A DNA stretch of 64,000 nt from Oscillospiraceae bacterium (GTDB lineage: Bacteria; Bacillota; Clostridia; Oscillospirales; QAMX01): assembly GCA_015067825.1 (NCBI GenBank), contig SVLQ01000014.1, positions 28,882 to 92,881 of the forward strand, read 5' to 3'. Shown in pieces: positions 35,786-46,217 of the stretch (its first letter is position 1; each line of letters starts with the position of its first letter). Made by a program: the position numbers and the translations under genes. A model generated the notes under the pieces. It saw only the letters and a program-made list of their open reading frames with translations. It ran no database searches and was not told the origin of the DNA.

Positions 35786-36611
35786 GCCTCTCTGTTCCTC
35801 CCGTTATGCTTTTTACGTATTCGACCGCGCGGATATAGTCGTCTTCGCCATCCAGATGTTCGATCACGACCGACATTTCCGGCGATACGGTATCTATGCA
35901 GTCGATATAGTGTTTCAGGTCGAATCCGCCCGTGCCAAGTGCCGTCTCCCGGATGATCGTCGTCAGTTGCGGTTGCAAAACAACGTCTTTTATGTGGCAG
36001 CTTTTGATGTATTTTCCCAAAATCGCAAATGCGCGATCGGTAAACTCCCGGCAAAACAAGTATTTTTCCGGTGTGTTGATCATGTTCACGATATCCATGT
36101 GGACCGCAAACCTGTCCCGGTCGATATCACGGATCATCTGCAGATAATCTTCGGGGGAAAACGGATGCATCCACGGCATCGGCTCTAAGGTATAGAAGGT
36201 TTTGCGCGGTTTTACGGCGTCGATGAGCCGCTGCACGGTCAGGATGATTTCTTCATATGTTTTCTCGGAATAGTTTTCGCGGTATGGCCCGTCCCAGATT
36301 TCGCCCTTTGCTCCGGAAATATTCACGCAGCAATCCGCACCGATATATTCGGCAAGCTCCAGCCGTCCCTTGCAGTACGCAAAATTCGTCTCCCGCTCCG
36401 CCAAATCCGACACCAAAAGGTTTTTCCACGCCCCCACTTCCGCAATTTGCAGGTCAAACACGCGGCAAGCCTGCACGTACCGGTCGATGGTTTGCTGGTC
36501 ATCGGTGTGCGAACACGGAAAGCAAACGGCGCTAAGTCCCAAAGCCCTGTGCTTCTGCGCCCACTCTTCCGGAGATACGTGGGCAAGCGTTTTTGCAATT
36601 CCAAGCTTCAA
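35778..36611 (-). CDS. Sugar phosphate isomerase/epimerase (TIM barrel)
   Basis: A 277-aa protein of the xylose isomerase-like/AP endonuclease 2 TIM-barrel family. Metal-ligand candidates are Glu in YTLEPMPWMHP, Asp and His in FAVHMDIVNM, His in KSCHIKDV and Glu in SVVIEHLDGEDD. Members isomerise or epimerise keto sugars and inositols. The 8-bp overlap with the Gfo/Idh/MocA gene indicates a two-gene operon. Substrate not evident. Confidence 0.85.
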   Translation of the reverse strand: MKLGIAKTLAHVSPEEWAQKHRALGLSAVCFPCSHTDDQQTIDRYVQACRVFDLQIAEVGAWKNLLVSDLAERETNFAYCKGRLELAEYIGADCCVNISGAKGEIWDGPYRENYSEKTYEEIILTVQRLIDAVKPRKTFYTLEPMPWMHPFSPEDYLQMIRDIDRDRFAVHMDIVNMINTPEKYLFCREFTDRAFAILGKYIKSCHIKDVVLQPQLTTIIRETALGTGGFDLKHYIDCIDTVSPEMSVVIEHLDGEDDYIRAVEYVKSITGGTERHE

Positions 36612-36641
36612 AACAAACTCTCCTCTCGATCAAAACGGAAG

Positions 36642-36674
36642 AAAAAACAAGATGCTTTCGCATCTTGTTTTTTT
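36642..36674. terminator. Terminator after flavodiiron gene
   Basis: A 14-bp stem (AAAAAACAAGATGC, 36642-36655, with its complement at 36660-36673) with a TTTC loop has T runs on both sides. It lies just past the stop of the minus-strand gene at 36688. Confidence 0.88.
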
Positions 36675-36687
36675 ACAGTCTCTGATG

Positions 36688-37989
36688 TTATTCCGCTTCG
36701 ACAAAAGCCGTTGCCGGGCGTTTGCAGAGCGGGCAGGTAAAGCCTTCGGGCAGCGACTCGCCCGTGTAGGTATAGCCGCAGACCTTGCAGACAAATTTCT
36801 TGCCGCCTGCGGCTGCTTCCGCCGAGGCCGCAGCGGCCGGACGGCACAGCGCCTCGCAGAGCGCATCGAGCTGCGCCGCACTCTGGTCGTTGAGAGCGGA
36901 CTTGATCGTCACGACCGGGTCGAGGATGTTGAGCGCCTTGCTCTGCGCGAGCATCTCGCGCATCGTTTTGGCCGCCATCGGCGCCCACGAACCGTTTTCG
37001 ATCAGGCCGATCGTGCGGTTCTGGAAGTTGCGCTCGGTCAGATGGTGGATAAAATCGTTCATGAAGGGGAAGATCTCGGCGTTGTAGGTGGTGGTGGCGA
37101 GCACGACCTTTGCGCAGCGGAACGCATCGGCCACCGCCGCACTCATATCCGAACGGGCAAGATCGTAAACGACGACGTTCTGGCCGGCTTCGCGCAGCTT
37201 TTCCACCAGTTGCAAAACAGCCTTTTTGGTGTTGCCGTAGACCGAGGTGTAGCAGACGCAGATATCGTCCGATTCGGGCGTGTACGACGACCAAAGATCG
37301 TAGAGGCGCAGATATTCGCCGAGATTCTCGCTGAGCACCGGGCCGTGCAGCGGGCAGATCATGGCGATGTCGAGCTTGGAAGCTTTTTTCAGAAGCGCCT
37401 GCACCTGCATGCCGTACTTGCCGACGATGCCGATGTAGTAGCGGCGGGATTCATCCGTCCACGGTTCGTCCGCGTCGAATGCGCCGAATTTGCCGAAGCC
37501 GTCGGCCGAGAACAGCACGCGGTCGGTGCTGTCGTAGGTGACCATAACTTCCGGCCAATGCACCATCGGTGCGGTGACGAAGGTCAGCGTGTGAGTGCCG
37601 AGATTCAAAGTGCTGCCTTCGGCGGCAACGATGCGGCGGTCAGCGTAGTCGGTGCCGAAGAACTGGCCCATCATCGCAAACGCGCGCGCCGTCGCTACAA
37701 CGGTTGCGGTCGGATAGGCGGCGAGGAAATTAGCGATGTTGGCCGAGTGGTCGGGTTCCATGTGCTGGACGATCAGGTAGTCGGGCGCGCGGTCACCGAG
37801 GACGGCACGGATGTTCGCGAGCCACGCGTCGGTAAAACGCGCATCGACGGTGTCGAACACGGCCGTCTTTTCGTCGACGATCAGGTAGGAGTTGTATGAC
37901 ATGCCCTTGGGCACAACGTACTGGCCTTCAAACAAATCGATGTCGAGGTCGTTGACACCGACATAAAAAATATCTTTTGTGATGTTCAT
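36688..37989 (-). CDS. Flavodiiron protein with fused rubredoxin
   Basis: A 433-aa A-type flavoprotein that reduces oxygen or nitric oxide in anaerobes. The N-terminal metallo-beta-lactamase-like domain carries diiron ligands His76, Glu78, Asp80 and His81 (HMEPDH), with further ligands in VHWPEVM and PLHGP. A flavodoxin domain follows (about residues 250-390; YTSVYGNTKKAV). Residues 393-433 are a rubredoxin (CKVCGYTY...CPLC), so the electron donor is built in. The ATG at 37989 follows GGAGG; a TTG codon just before it is less likely. It is monocistronic. Confidence 0.93.
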   Translation of the reverse strand: MNITKDIFYVGVNDLDIDLFEGQYVVPKGMSYNSYLIVDEKTAVFDTVDARFTDAWLANIRAVLGDRAPDYLIVQHMEPDHSANIANFLAAYPTATVVATARAFAMMGQFFGTDYADRRIVAAEGSTLNLGTHTLTFVTAPMVHWPEVMVTYDSTDRVLFSADGFGKFGAFDADEPWTDESRRYYIGIVGKYGMQVQALLKKASKLDIAMICPLHGPVLSENLGEYLRLYDLWSSYTPESDDICVCYTSVYGNTKKAVLQLVEKLREAGQNVVVYDLARSDMSAAVADAFRCAKVVLATTTYNAEIFPFMNDFIHHLTERNFQNRTIGLIENGSWAPMAAKTMREMLAQSKALNILDPVVTIKSALNDQSAAQLDALCEALCRPAAAASAEAAAGGKKFVCKVCGYTYTGESLPEGFTCPLCKRPATAFVEAE

Positions 37990-38124
37990 CAAGAGAACCT
38001 CCGTGGTGTTTTTTCACTTGCCCGCATACTACTTGCGAACCATTATTAGTATACCATATTTTTCCCACAAAAAACAGAGGGAATCGCCGCAAGCGCAAAA
38101 CTTTTTTCGTCGCCGCAGGCAAAC

Positions 38125-38158
38125 CAAAAGGCCGATCTCCGAAGAGATCGGCCTTTTG
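38125..38158. terminator. Terminator of giant SLH gene
   Basis: A perfect 15-bp stem (CAAAAGGCCGATCTC, 38125-38139, with its complement at 38144-38158) around a CGAA loop lies 13 bp past the stop of the minus-strand gene. T-rich arms close it on both strands. Confidence 0.85.
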
Positions 38159-38170
38159 CGTCATTTATAC

Positions 38171-41100
38171 TTATTTCATGAGCTCGCAGAAACGATAGAT
38201 CATCGTCGCGGCTTCCGCACGGCTGGCCTCGCCCTTCGGGTCGAGGAGATTGCCGGTCTTGCCGTTGATCAGGCCGCTGTCGACCGCCCAAAGCATGGCG
38301 TCTTTCGCCCACACGCTGATCGCATCGGCGTCGCCAAAGCCAGCGAACACATCGTCGGCATCGACCGAGACATCCTTGCCCGCAAACGCAGCGTAGCTAT
38401 AGAGGATCTTCGCCGTCTGTTCACGCGTGATCGCATCGTTCGGGCCGAACTTGCCGTTGCCGTAGCCGCTGACAATGCCGTTTTCGGCCGCCCAGATCAC
38501 CGCATCGGTGTACCACATGCCCTCTTCGACATCGGCGAGCGGATTATCCGCATCGACCGCCGGGCTGCCGGCCAGACGATAGAGGATCGTCACGATCATC
38601 GCGCGCGAGGTGGTGGTCGCGGGTTCAAACGTGGTCGCGCTCGTTCCGTTCATCAGCGATTCTTCCACGCAGAAGTGGATGCCGTCGTGATACCACTCGG
38701 AGAGATCGAGATCGGTGAAGATACCGGCCGGGCAATCGTCTCCCTGTTGGCAATCATCGACCGGATTGTCCGGGATGATCGGGTCAGGTTCTTCCTCGAT
38801 CGGATCTATGACAACGAACGCAACCTTCCACTTGGCAAAGAATTCCTTATCGCCGAGGTCTTCTGCCGTGATTTCCGTCACAGCTTCGCCCGCGAAGTCG
38901 GCATTGTCATACCAACCGAGGAAACGATAACCGGATCTGGTCACATCCGTCGGCAGTGTCGCACCCACACCGTAGGTGTATTCGGTCACATCGCCGGATT
39001 TGATCGTGCCGCCGTTGGTGTTGAGCGTCACGCTATAAACATTGGCCGTCCACTGCGCGTACATCGTGACCTTGCAGCCGCCGTTGCCGTTGTCTTCTGC
39101 AAAGGTGTAGGTGTCGCCCGCGGCGTAGAGCGTACCCGTGCCTTCGGCGTTGTCACACCAACCGGCAAAGGTATAACCCAAGCGTTCCGGAATACCGGAG
39201 GCTACCGTACTCGTCGCGCCGCCCGTATAGTGGCTGCCCGGGGCATTCTCGCCACCGTTGGCATCGTAGCTGAGCGTGTTGGCCACATGCAGAATTTTCA
39301 CTTCTTTCTCTTTTTCTGCACTGTTGCTGCTTGCGGTCACGGTGATGCCGGTACCGTCCTTCAGCGTTGCCGTGACGACAACCTTATAGGTGCCACGGTC
39401 GGAAACGTTGCCTGCGAGCGTCAGCACCGCTTCGGTCGCACCGTCAACGGGAGTACCGTCCTTATACCACTGATAGGAATAGGCCAACACATCGTCATTT
39501 CGGTTGTTGATCGTGACGGTGAGGATTCTGGTCGAATTGCCCGGGATGTAGTACTGATAGCCATCGGAAATGCCGCCGGGAACTTCCAGCGTGATCTTCA
39601 CGTTCGGCGACAACACCGTACGCACCACACAGAGCGTATGGTCGCGCGCAGTTGCAACAGCCGACCGATTCGTGATCTTTGTTTCGGTCACCACACCGTT
39701 TTCATCCACCAGATACCAGTTGCTATCGCCGCCGGAGAGACCGACAACGGAAGAGGACGGCAGATTGCCGTACTTTTCGCCGTAGGTCACGGTGATGGGC
39801 GCGAGCGCTTCGCCGCCGTTGGTGACAAAGGAAACAGTGTAGGTGTTGGCGGTATACTGCGCTGTAAAGGTCAGCTCCTGAGCCGGCATGGTGTTGCCCA
39901 CCGTGTAGCCCTCGGCATTGTCCCATCCGGTCAAGGTGTAACCGGTCTTGCGCATGGTGTCATGGAAGAACTCGCTATTGGGAACGGTAATCTCCTCGCC
40001 GTACACAATATCCTGATCGTAGCTGCCGCCGTTACCATTGCTCCATGTCAGTCTGTACCGGTTGATCGTCCACAGAGCCGTGATGGTCACATTTTCAGCC
40101 GGCATTGTTGCGGGAATCTGCTTATCCCAACCTGCGAATGTATAACCGGTCTTGGTGGGATCTGCGGGAACGGTAACTGCTGTACCATAATCCTGTGTGA
40201 TGGGATCAACATCCGAACCGCCATCGCTATCGAATGTGATGGTGTACTGATTGATGGTGTACTCTGCCTTGACGGTCAGATCACCTGTTACGCTGCTGAA
40301 ATCGGTGTCCCAGCCGGTGAACTTCCAGCCCTCGCGGGTGGGATCGGCGGGAGCTGTCGCAGATTTGCCGTGCTCGACGGTCTCGGATTTCAGCTCCTTG
40401 TTATCCCAGTCCACAAAGGTGACCGTGTAGCTCTTGGTCTTCAGCTCAACGGTGATTTCCACATCTCCGGCAGGCTGCTCGTAGGTGTACGTGCCATCGC
40501 CGTTGTCGGTGACGTCCACAGGATCACCGTTTTCATCGGTGACAACCACATCGACAACTTCCTTGCCTTCGTCGGGTGTGACCGTGATGGTCACTTGGTC
40601 ACCCTTGACGGGGGTTTCGTTGTCGGTTGAAACCTCGCCGCCCTCGGGCGTGGGAAGAACGACTTCGTAGGTTTTCTCAACCACATTAAGCGGAATCAGT
40701 TTGTCCGCGGGATAACTGCCATCGTCAAGAATTGCGGCGATATACGCAAGGTTTTCCTTATCGCCGATTTTCTTCAATACAGCCAGAAACTCCCGGTAGG
40801 TACCAAGATCAAGCGTAAAGCTGACCCGGTCGGCATCATCAGCCGTAACTTCAATGTAGTATATATCATTATCGGTATTTGCTAATAAAAACCATACGTT
40901 TTCCCCGATAAGGTTCTCACCTTCCGCAGTGATGACCAACGGATGCTCTTCGTCTACATAGAAGGTGTTGGTCTGCGCGTCGTATGCCTCGCTGTCCCGG
41001 TTGAAGTCGAAGGAGGTGATGGCGGGCACAGCCTCTGCAAACGTAAGAAGCAGAACGTTGTCCGTGACGGCATCGCCGTCGTAGACTACCTTGCCGTTTT

Positions 41101-44100
41101 TCTCAAGGAAGAAGAAAATATTGCCGGGCGTCTCATATCCGTCGGGCGTGACGGCCACCTTCAGGGTATAACCCTCACCGGCCTTCAGACCGAGGACTTC
41201 CCAGACGGATTCATCGGTATCCTCGGTGGATTCAATATCTGCGGCAGAAGTCCATTCCGCCACAACACTGCCCTGTGCATTCAGAATCTGCAAGGTTGCG
41301 CCTTCGATGGCCGCGCCTTCGGCATCGACGGCCTTGACGCTGAACTCTGTCAGAGCAAACTCGACCAACAGAACTCCGTCCGTGGTTGTGCTGCTGGAGG
41401 AGGTCACCTTGCCGTTTAGATCGATAGAGAACGTTACGGAGGGAGCATGGGTATATCCATCAGGCGCGATGTCGGTGAGGATGGTGTATACCTCACCGGT
41501 ATGTAAACCGGGGATCTCCATGGCATCACCGTGGGAAGTCCATTCTGCCACGATGATGCCTTCCGGATCCTGAATCTTCAGTTTTGCACCTCCAAGGCTT
41601 TGGCCCTCGGCATCCACGGCATTGACCTTAACCACGGTCCGTTCAAACGCAAGGAGCAGAACGCCGTCCTCGGTCAAAAGGCCGGAGGTGGTCACCTTGC
41701 CCGTTTCGTCGATGGAGAAGGTCATACCGTTGGGAATCGAGTATCCGTTGGGCGCAACGACGGCCATAATGGTATAGGTCACGCCGGACTCTAGGCCTTC
41801 GACGGTGTGCTGTGTGATTACGGACTCCCATTCCGCGACAACATTGCTCTGTTCATCCAGAATCTGCATGGTCGCGCCTGTGATCTCCACGCCGTTTGAA
41901 GCATCCACCGCCGAGACATAGACCGAATGGGTGGCGGGTGCCACGCCCACGGTGTAGAGTTCATACAGCACAAGAGTGGTCACCGCGTTGCCTTCGTCGT
42001 CCAGCAGGATATAGCCATCGGGCAGACTGATGGTGTCGTCGGAAACGGTGAGACTGTCAGAGACGTCGTTGAAAATCGTGATGCCCGTGGGATCATTGTG
42101 CTCGGACAGGTCGATGGTGCCGGTTTTGTAGTAGATGTCCGTGCGTCCGCTCTCGATCGTGCCGCCGGTCACGGTGACCGATTTACCGAATGCACTGATT
42201 GCGTGGTTGCCGGTTGTGACCACCTTACCGCCCGATACGGTCAGGCGGGCATTTGTTGTGCTACCGGAATCATCCATAATGACAACGTAAGAGAATACAC
42301 TGTTTTCTATCGTGCCGCCGGCAATCTCCAGCTGGGCGGTGTCTATAAGCCGGACGGTCATCCATTGGTCGGCGGCTCCCAGCAGCTTGCCGGTGCCGTC
42401 CGAGGAAGAATCGATGATGGTGACCGTGGAGGTGCCGCTGATTTGCAGGTATACATCATCGGTGAGCGTCCACGTCTTGCCGTTCAGGTCAATGGTGAAG
42501 CTGCCGCTGTCGATGAGACCGTCACTGGGATGGTTTGAGATGATATCCTCCAGCAGCGTCAGCGTGGAGCCTTCGCTTGCCTTTGCCGCTGCGATGGCTT
42601 CGGCAAGGTCGGTGTAGTTGGTGGTCACATCGCCCGCCGTCGTCACGGATGCGACGGAGTTGGCGGGAGCCATACCCACGGTACCCACGGTACCCATTAT
42701 AAGAGTAGTCACCGCGTTGCCGGCGCTGTCCAGCAGGACATAGTCCTCGGGCAGGAGGACGGTATTCTCACCCGGGGTAACTTCCGCACCGGTGTAATTG
42801 TAGATCGTGATGCCTGTGGGATTGCTGTGACCGGACAGATCTATCGTGCCGGATTTGTAATAAATGTCCGTGTATCCGCTCTCGATCGTGCCGCCGGTTA
42901 CTGTGACCGATGCGCCGTATGCACTGATTGCGTAGTTGCCGGTTGTGACCACCTTACCGCCCGATATGGTCAGTGTTGCTTGCGATAGAACACCGAATTC
43001 GTCCATAGCAATGGCAACGTTACTACTCTCTACCGTGCCGCCGGCAAACTCCAGATTGGCGTTGCCATAAAGCGTGATTGTATGGGCGCTGCCGGTACTG
43101 AGCAGCTTGCCGCTCTTTTCGGTGCTGCTGTCGATGATCGTGATATCGGCATTGCCGTAGATATCCATAAGATACAGCGCACACTGACATGTCTTGCCGT
43201 TCAGGTCAATGGTAAAGCTGCCGCTGTCGATTTTGATCGCAGCTGTTGTGGTAATATCGGCCAGCAGCTTCAGCGTGGAGCCCTCGCTTGCCTTTGCCGC
43301 TTCGACGGCTTCGGCAAGGTCGGTGTAGTCGGTGGTCACATCGCCCGCCGTCGTCACGGATGCGACGGAGTTGGCGGGTGCTTCCGCCTTCTTCACCAGC
43401 ACCATGGTGGTCAGGCCGGTCGCCGAATCGGTCGTCTCGGACTCTACGGTATAGCTGAAATTGGCTTCGTCTTCGCCCGCTACAGCGTCCGAGCCCGTGG
43501 CCGTGATCTTGCCTTCGCCCAAGACGGTGATGCCTTTATAGCTATATACGCCGTAGAGGGCAGCCGTGCCGCTCAATGTGCCGCCGCTGACGGTGATGTT
43601 GCCTTCGGAACAGACGCCGACACTGTCTGAATCCTCTGCCGTGCCGCTCAGGCTGCCGCTTTCGACGGTGATGTCGTTGTAGGAATATACGGCGTAGACG
43701 ACGCTCTCGCCGCGCAGAGTGCCGCCCGTGACGGTGATGCTGTTGCCTAGGACGCCGAGGTAGTTATCGGATTCGCCGCTCAGGCTGCCGTCTTCGACGG
43801 TGATGCCTCCGGTGGCACATACGCCGCAGCCGTATTCGCCGGAGGATGCGCCACACAGGCTGCCATTTTTCGCGTCACTGGTGTCGGTGATGGTCAGATC
43901 ACCGAGGACCTCTACGGCGTAAGCTTGATCCGTGTTGACCGTCAGCGTCCTGCCGTTGAGGTCGATCGTGACGGAGTTGTTGAACGTCAGCGTGCTGTCG
44001 GACGTGATGTCCTCCAACAGCTGAATGTATTCGGCATTCGCTTCGATCGCCGCGGCGAGGGTGCCCTCGGTGAGGGATGCGTCAGCCGACGTGCCCCAGA

Positions 44101-45955
44101 GAACTGCTGGAGTGACGACAGGGCCGACACGGTTGCTCTCCACGCCGTTGACCACACAGTAGATCTTATGGTTAAGATCGGTTTCTGTCAGGGTATAGGT
44201 GCGTTCTGTCGCACCGTCGATCAGCGTATTATTTTCCGCAGCTCTGTACCACTGATACTTCAGCTCTTCAGCAGGATCAAAGCCGGAGGTCTCAGCCGTC
44301 AGCGTCTGTCCGACGACAGTATCCCCCGTGACAGAGACATCTGTCTCTGTGTCGAGGTCGCCGGTATATTTTTCGCCGTTTATATAGATCGTGTGTGTGC
44401 ACTCGCTGTCATAATTCCCGGGAGTCCATGTAAAACGGTATTGGGCCATTCCGTCATATTCCATCTCGAATACGCCGTAGTCTCCATCCTCTATGGTCGC
44501 CTTACCGACCCGTACATCATTTTTATAGATGTTGATAGCAGCACCATTCCAGCCGTCACCGTAGCTGTCATGCATCACGATAACGATTTTGCCAATGCTG
44601 TCGGGCGGTGTAACGGCTGTACTCGCCGTGAGCACCTTAGTGGTCAGGCCGGTCGCCTCGTCGGTTTCCTCGGACTCCACGGTATAGCTGGAGCCGGTTT
44701 CGTTGCCGATCTGTACGGCGATCGCACCCGTGGCAGCGATCTTGCCTTCTCCCGAGACCGTGACGGTGCCTTCGGAATAAACACCAATGAAGTCACACGA
44801 GGCAGTCAATTCGCCGCCCGAGACCGTGATGGTGTCTACGGCATATACGCCGACGCTGGACGAACCCGTCGCCGTGCCGCTCAGGCTGCCGCCCGTGACG
44901 GTGATGCTGTTGTGGGAATATACGGCGTAGTAGCCGCTCTCGCCGCGCAGAGTGCCGCCCGTGACGGTGATGCTGTTGCCCAGGACGCCGAGGTAGTTAT
45001 CGGATTCGCCGCTCAGGCTGCCGTCTTCGACGGTGATGCCTCCGGTGGCATATACGCCGCGGCCGTATTCGCCGGAGGATGCGCCACACAGGCTGCCATT
45101 TTTCGCGTCACTGGTGTCGGTGATGGTCAGATCGCCGATGACCTCTACGCCGTGACTTTGGTCGGAGGTGGCGGTCAGCGTCTTGCCGTTGAGGTCGATC
45201 GTGACGGAGTTGTTGAACGTCAGCGTGCTGTCGGACGTGATGTCCTCCAGCAGCTGAATGTATGCGGCGTTCGCCGCGATTGCCTCGGCGAGGGTGCCCT
45301 CGGTGAGGGATGCGTCAGCCGATGCGCCGTATTTGACTTCGGCGGTAGAAACAACCGGCTTCGGAACGACGGTCCAGTTGTCGCCGGAACCGCTGATCGC
45401 CAATCCATTCGGAAGCGCTACACCAACGGAGGTGGGATCCTTATAGTACCGGCCGCCAATACTTATAATAGCAGCGGCGGCTTCATTCTCGAGTGAAAAC
45501 ACATGATCACTGTCTTCGGTCCCACATCTAACGGTGATAGCATCACAAACGGTGATATACCCGTTTGTCTTACAGGTAATCGCAATACCGCTGTCAGCGA
45601 CGATTGATCCGCCATTTGTGCCGAGGATCTCCACAGTGGCTCCCTCGACAACAAGGGCATTGCCTGCGGTATTCTGCAGCGTATACCCGTTCAGGTCGAT
45701 GACGATATTCTGCTGCGCACCAACCGTATAGGTCGTTGTTCCGACGATGTTCGCCAGCAGATTAACCCTATCTCCGGCCACAGCCGCATCAATGGCATCC
45801 TGAAGATCGGTGTAATAGGTAGTCGGTTTGTCCTGACTGGTGACGGATGCTACGTTGGCATCATCCCCCGCTGCAAACGATGTCAGTGCTGTGCCCGGAA
45901 GCATGCCCAGCACCATGACAATGGCGAGGAAAAAACTCAAAATTCGTTTTTGCAT
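38171..45955 (-). CDS. Giant SLH-anchored surface protein with beta-helix, prealbumin-like and InlB-type repeats
   Basis: A 2,594-aa secreted protein. The ATG at 45955 follows AAGGAGG. Domains in order: signal peptide (1-29, ending FAAG); about residues 30-1350, repeated right-handed beta-helix-like modules (TITVTGGTLRGES, GSFTIDLNGKT), with two long near-identical pairs; about 1350-1690, three prealbumin/Cna-B-like modules (SVKAVDAEGAAIEGATLQIL and relatives); about 1800-2400, InlB/Flg_new-type repeats (TGYTFAGWDKQIP and relatives) with one Ig-like insert; and three SLH repeats at about 2415-2594 (EWYHDGIHF, WYTDAVIWAAENG, ISVWAKDAMLWAVDSG) for anchoring. A carbohydrate- or host-adhesion role is likely but unproven. 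Confidence 0.9.
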   Translation of the reverse strand: MQKRILSFFLAIVMVLGMLPGTALTSFAAGDDANVASVTSQDKPTTYYTDLQDAIDAAVAGDRVNLLANIVGTTTYTVGAQQNIVIDLNGYTLQNTAGNALVVEGATVEILGTNGGSIVADSGIAITCKTNGYITVCDAITVRCGTEDSDHVFSLENEAAAAIISIGGRYYKDPTSVGVALPNGLAISGSGDNWTVVPKPVVSTAEVKYGASADASLTEGTLAEAIAANAAYIQLLEDITSDSTLTFNNSVTIDLNGKTLTATSDQSHGVEVIGDLTITDTSDAKNGSLCGASSGEYGRGVYATGGITVEDGSLSGESDNYLGVLGNSITVTGGTLRGESGYYAVYSHNSITVTGGSLSGTATGSSSVGVYAVDTITVSGGELTASCDFIGVYSEGTVTVSGEGKIAATGAIAVQIGNETGSSYTVESEETDEATGLTTKVLTASTAVTPPDSIGKIVIVMHDSYGDGWNGAAINIYKNDVRVGKATIEDGDYGVFEMEYDGMAQYRFTWTPGNYDSECTHTIYINGEKYTGDLDTETDVSVTGDTVVGQTLTAETSGFDPAEELKYQWYRAAENNTLIDGATERTYTLTETDLNHKIYCVVNGVESNRVGPVVTPAVLWGTSADASLTEGTLAAAIEANAEYIQLLEDITSDSTLTFNNSVTIDLNGRTLTVNTDQAYAVEVLGDLTITDTSDAKNGSLCGASSGEYGCGVCATGGITVEDGSLSGESDNYLGVLGNSITVTGGTLRGESVVYAVYSYNDITVESGSLSGTAEDSDSVGVCSEGNITVSGGTLSGTAALYGVYSYKGITVLGEGKITATGSDAVAGEDEANFSYTVESETTDSATGLTTMVLVKKAEAPANSVASVTTAGDVTTDYTDLAEAVEAAKASEGSTLKLLADITTTAAIKIDSGSFTIDLNGKTCQCALYLMDIYGNADITIIDSSTEKSGKLLSTGSAHTITLYGNANLEFAGGTVESSNVAIAMDEFGVLSQATLTISGGKVVTTGNYAISAYGASVTVTGGTIESGYTDIYYKSGTIDLSGHSNPTGITIYNYTGAEVTPGENTVLLPEDYVLLDSAGNAVTTLIMGTVGTVGMAPANSVASVTTAGDVTTNYTDLAEAIAAAKASEGSTLTLLEDIISNHPSDGLIDSGSFTIDLNGKTWTLTDDVYLQISGTSTVTIIDSSSDGTGKLLGAADQWMTVRLIDTAQLEIAGGTIENSVFSYVVIMDDSGSTTNARLTVSGGKVVTTGNHAISAFGKSVTVTGGTIESGRTDIYYKTGTIDLSEHNDPTGITIFNDVSDSLTVSDDTISLPDGYILLDDEGNAVTTLVLYELYTVGVAPATHSVYVSAVDASNGVEITGATMQILDEQSNVVAEWESVITQHTVEGLESGVTYTIMAVVAPNGYSIPNGMTFSIDETGKVTTSGLLTEDGVLLLAFERTVVKVNAVDAEGQSLGGAKLKIQDPEGIIVAEWTSHGDAMEIPGLHTGEVYTILTDIAPDGYTHAPSVTFSIDLNGKVTSSSSTTTDGVLLVEFALTEFSVKAVDAEGAAIEGATLQILNAQGSVVAEWTSAADIESTEDTDESVWEVLGLKAGEGYTLKVAVTPDGYETPGNIFFFLEKNGKVVYDGDAVTDNVLLLTFAEAVPAITSFDFNRDSEAYDAQTNTFYVDEEHPLVITAEGENLIGENVWFLLANTDNDIYYIEVTADDADRVSFTLDLGTYREFLAVLKKIGDKENLAYIAAILDDGSYPADKLIPLNVVEKTYEVVLPTPEGGEVSTDNETPVKGDQVTITVTPDEGKEVVDVVVTDENGDPVDVTDNGDGTYTYEQPAGDVEITVELKTKSYTVTFVDWDNKELKSETVEHGKSATAPADPTREGWKFTGWDTDFSSVTGDLTVKAEYTINQYTITFDSDGGSDVDPITQDYGTAVTVPADPTKTGYTFAGWDKQIPATMPAENVTITALWTINRYRLTWSNGNGGSYDQDIVYGEEITVPNSEFFHDTMRKTGYTLTGWDNAEGYTVGNTMPAQELTFTAQYTANTYTVSFVTNGGEALAPITVTYGEKYGNLPSSSVVGLSGGDSNWYLVDENGVVTETKITNRSAVATARDHTLCVVRTVLSPNVKITLEVPGGISDGYQYYIPGNSTRILTVTINNRNDDVLAYSYQWYKDGTPVDGATEAVLTLAGNVSDRGTYKVVVTATLKDGTGITVTASSNSAEKEKEVKILHVANTLSYDANGGENAPGSHYTGGATSTVASGIPERLGYTFAGWCDNAEGTGTLYAAGDTYTFAEDNGNGGCKVTMYAQWTANVYSVTLNTNGGTIKSGDVTEYTYGVGATLPTDVTRSGYRFLGWYDNADFAGEAVTEITAEDLGDKEFFAKWKVAFVVIDPIEEEPDPIIPDNPVDDCQQGDDCPAGIFTDLDLSEWYHDGIHFCVEESLMNGTSATTFEPATTTSRAMIVTILYRLAGSPAVDADNPLADVEEGMWYTDAVIWAAENGIVSGYGNGKFGPNDAITREQTAKILYSYAAFAGKDVSVDADDVFAGFGDADAISVWAKDAMLWAVDSGLINGKTGNLLDPKGEASRAEAATMIYRFCELMK
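42118..43380 (-). repeat. Degenerate tandem repeats inside giant surface gene
   Basis: Two modules about 729 bp apart share long near-identical stretches, for example TGCACTGATTGCGT at 42191 and 42920, and the same NSVASVTTAGDVTT start in protein. They lie in the beta-helix region and read as duplicated units. Confidence 0.75.
43708..44095 (-). repeat. Near-identical intragenic repeat, copy 1
   Basis: This stretch of 388 bp recurs 1,233 bp away at 44941-45328 with only a few base changes. Both encode the ITVEDGSLSGESDNYLGV beta-helix units. Such recent duplications allow copy-number change by recombination. Confidence 0.85.
44941..45328 (-). repeat. Near-identical intragenic repeat, copy 2
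   Basis: Partner of the copy at 43708-44095, offset 1,233 bp. The pair is in the same orientation and reading frame. Confidence 0.85.
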
Positions 45956-46051
45956 GTACATCCTCCTTATCGGATCTTGTTTCATTTATCCTATCAACCG
46001 CCCACAGCGTTTTGGGAGGGCGCCGCAGACAGATTGGTTACCGTAAAAAGC

Positions 46052-46103
46052 AAAAAAGCAAGGCGCGCAGAATTCACCCAACGAATCCTGCACGAACCTT
46101 GCT
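46052..46103 (-). terminator. Terminator-like hairpin in leader of giant surface gene
   Basis: On the minus strand AGCAAGG, an internal loop and GCAGGATTC pair with GAATTCTGC and CCTTGCT around a small loop, followed by TTTTTT. It lies between the promoter at 46218-46246 and the gene start at 45955, so it could terminate or attenuate transcription before the gene. Confidence 0.7.
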
Positions 46104-46134
46104 GTCATTCTATTCGTTCATCCAAAAAGTCGAT

Positions 46135-46200
46135 GCGGATCCATCTGTCCATCAACCTTGCATCGCACCTTTTTTTCAATCACGTAGTCCTCGCTTCTTC
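46135..46200 (-). CDS. Possible short leader ORF
   Basis: In the leader of the giant surface gene, GAGG-ACTAC-GTG opens a frame of about 21 codons reading MIEKKVRCKVDGQMDPHRLFG before a TGA. It sits between the promoter and the terminator-like hairpin. Coordinates are approximate and coding is uncertain. Confidence 0.3.
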
Positions 46201-46217
46201 TAAAAATCCTTACACAT

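Noticed and set aside
42118..45328. A CRISPR array or satellite in the repetitive stretch
   Set aside because: Repeats are hundreds of bases long, in frame, and encode surface-protein modules; no short direct repeats with spacers exist.
37979..45496. Several long plus-strand frames across the giant surface gene
   Set aside because: They mirror the repeats of the real minus-strand gene and have no RBS or recognisable product.
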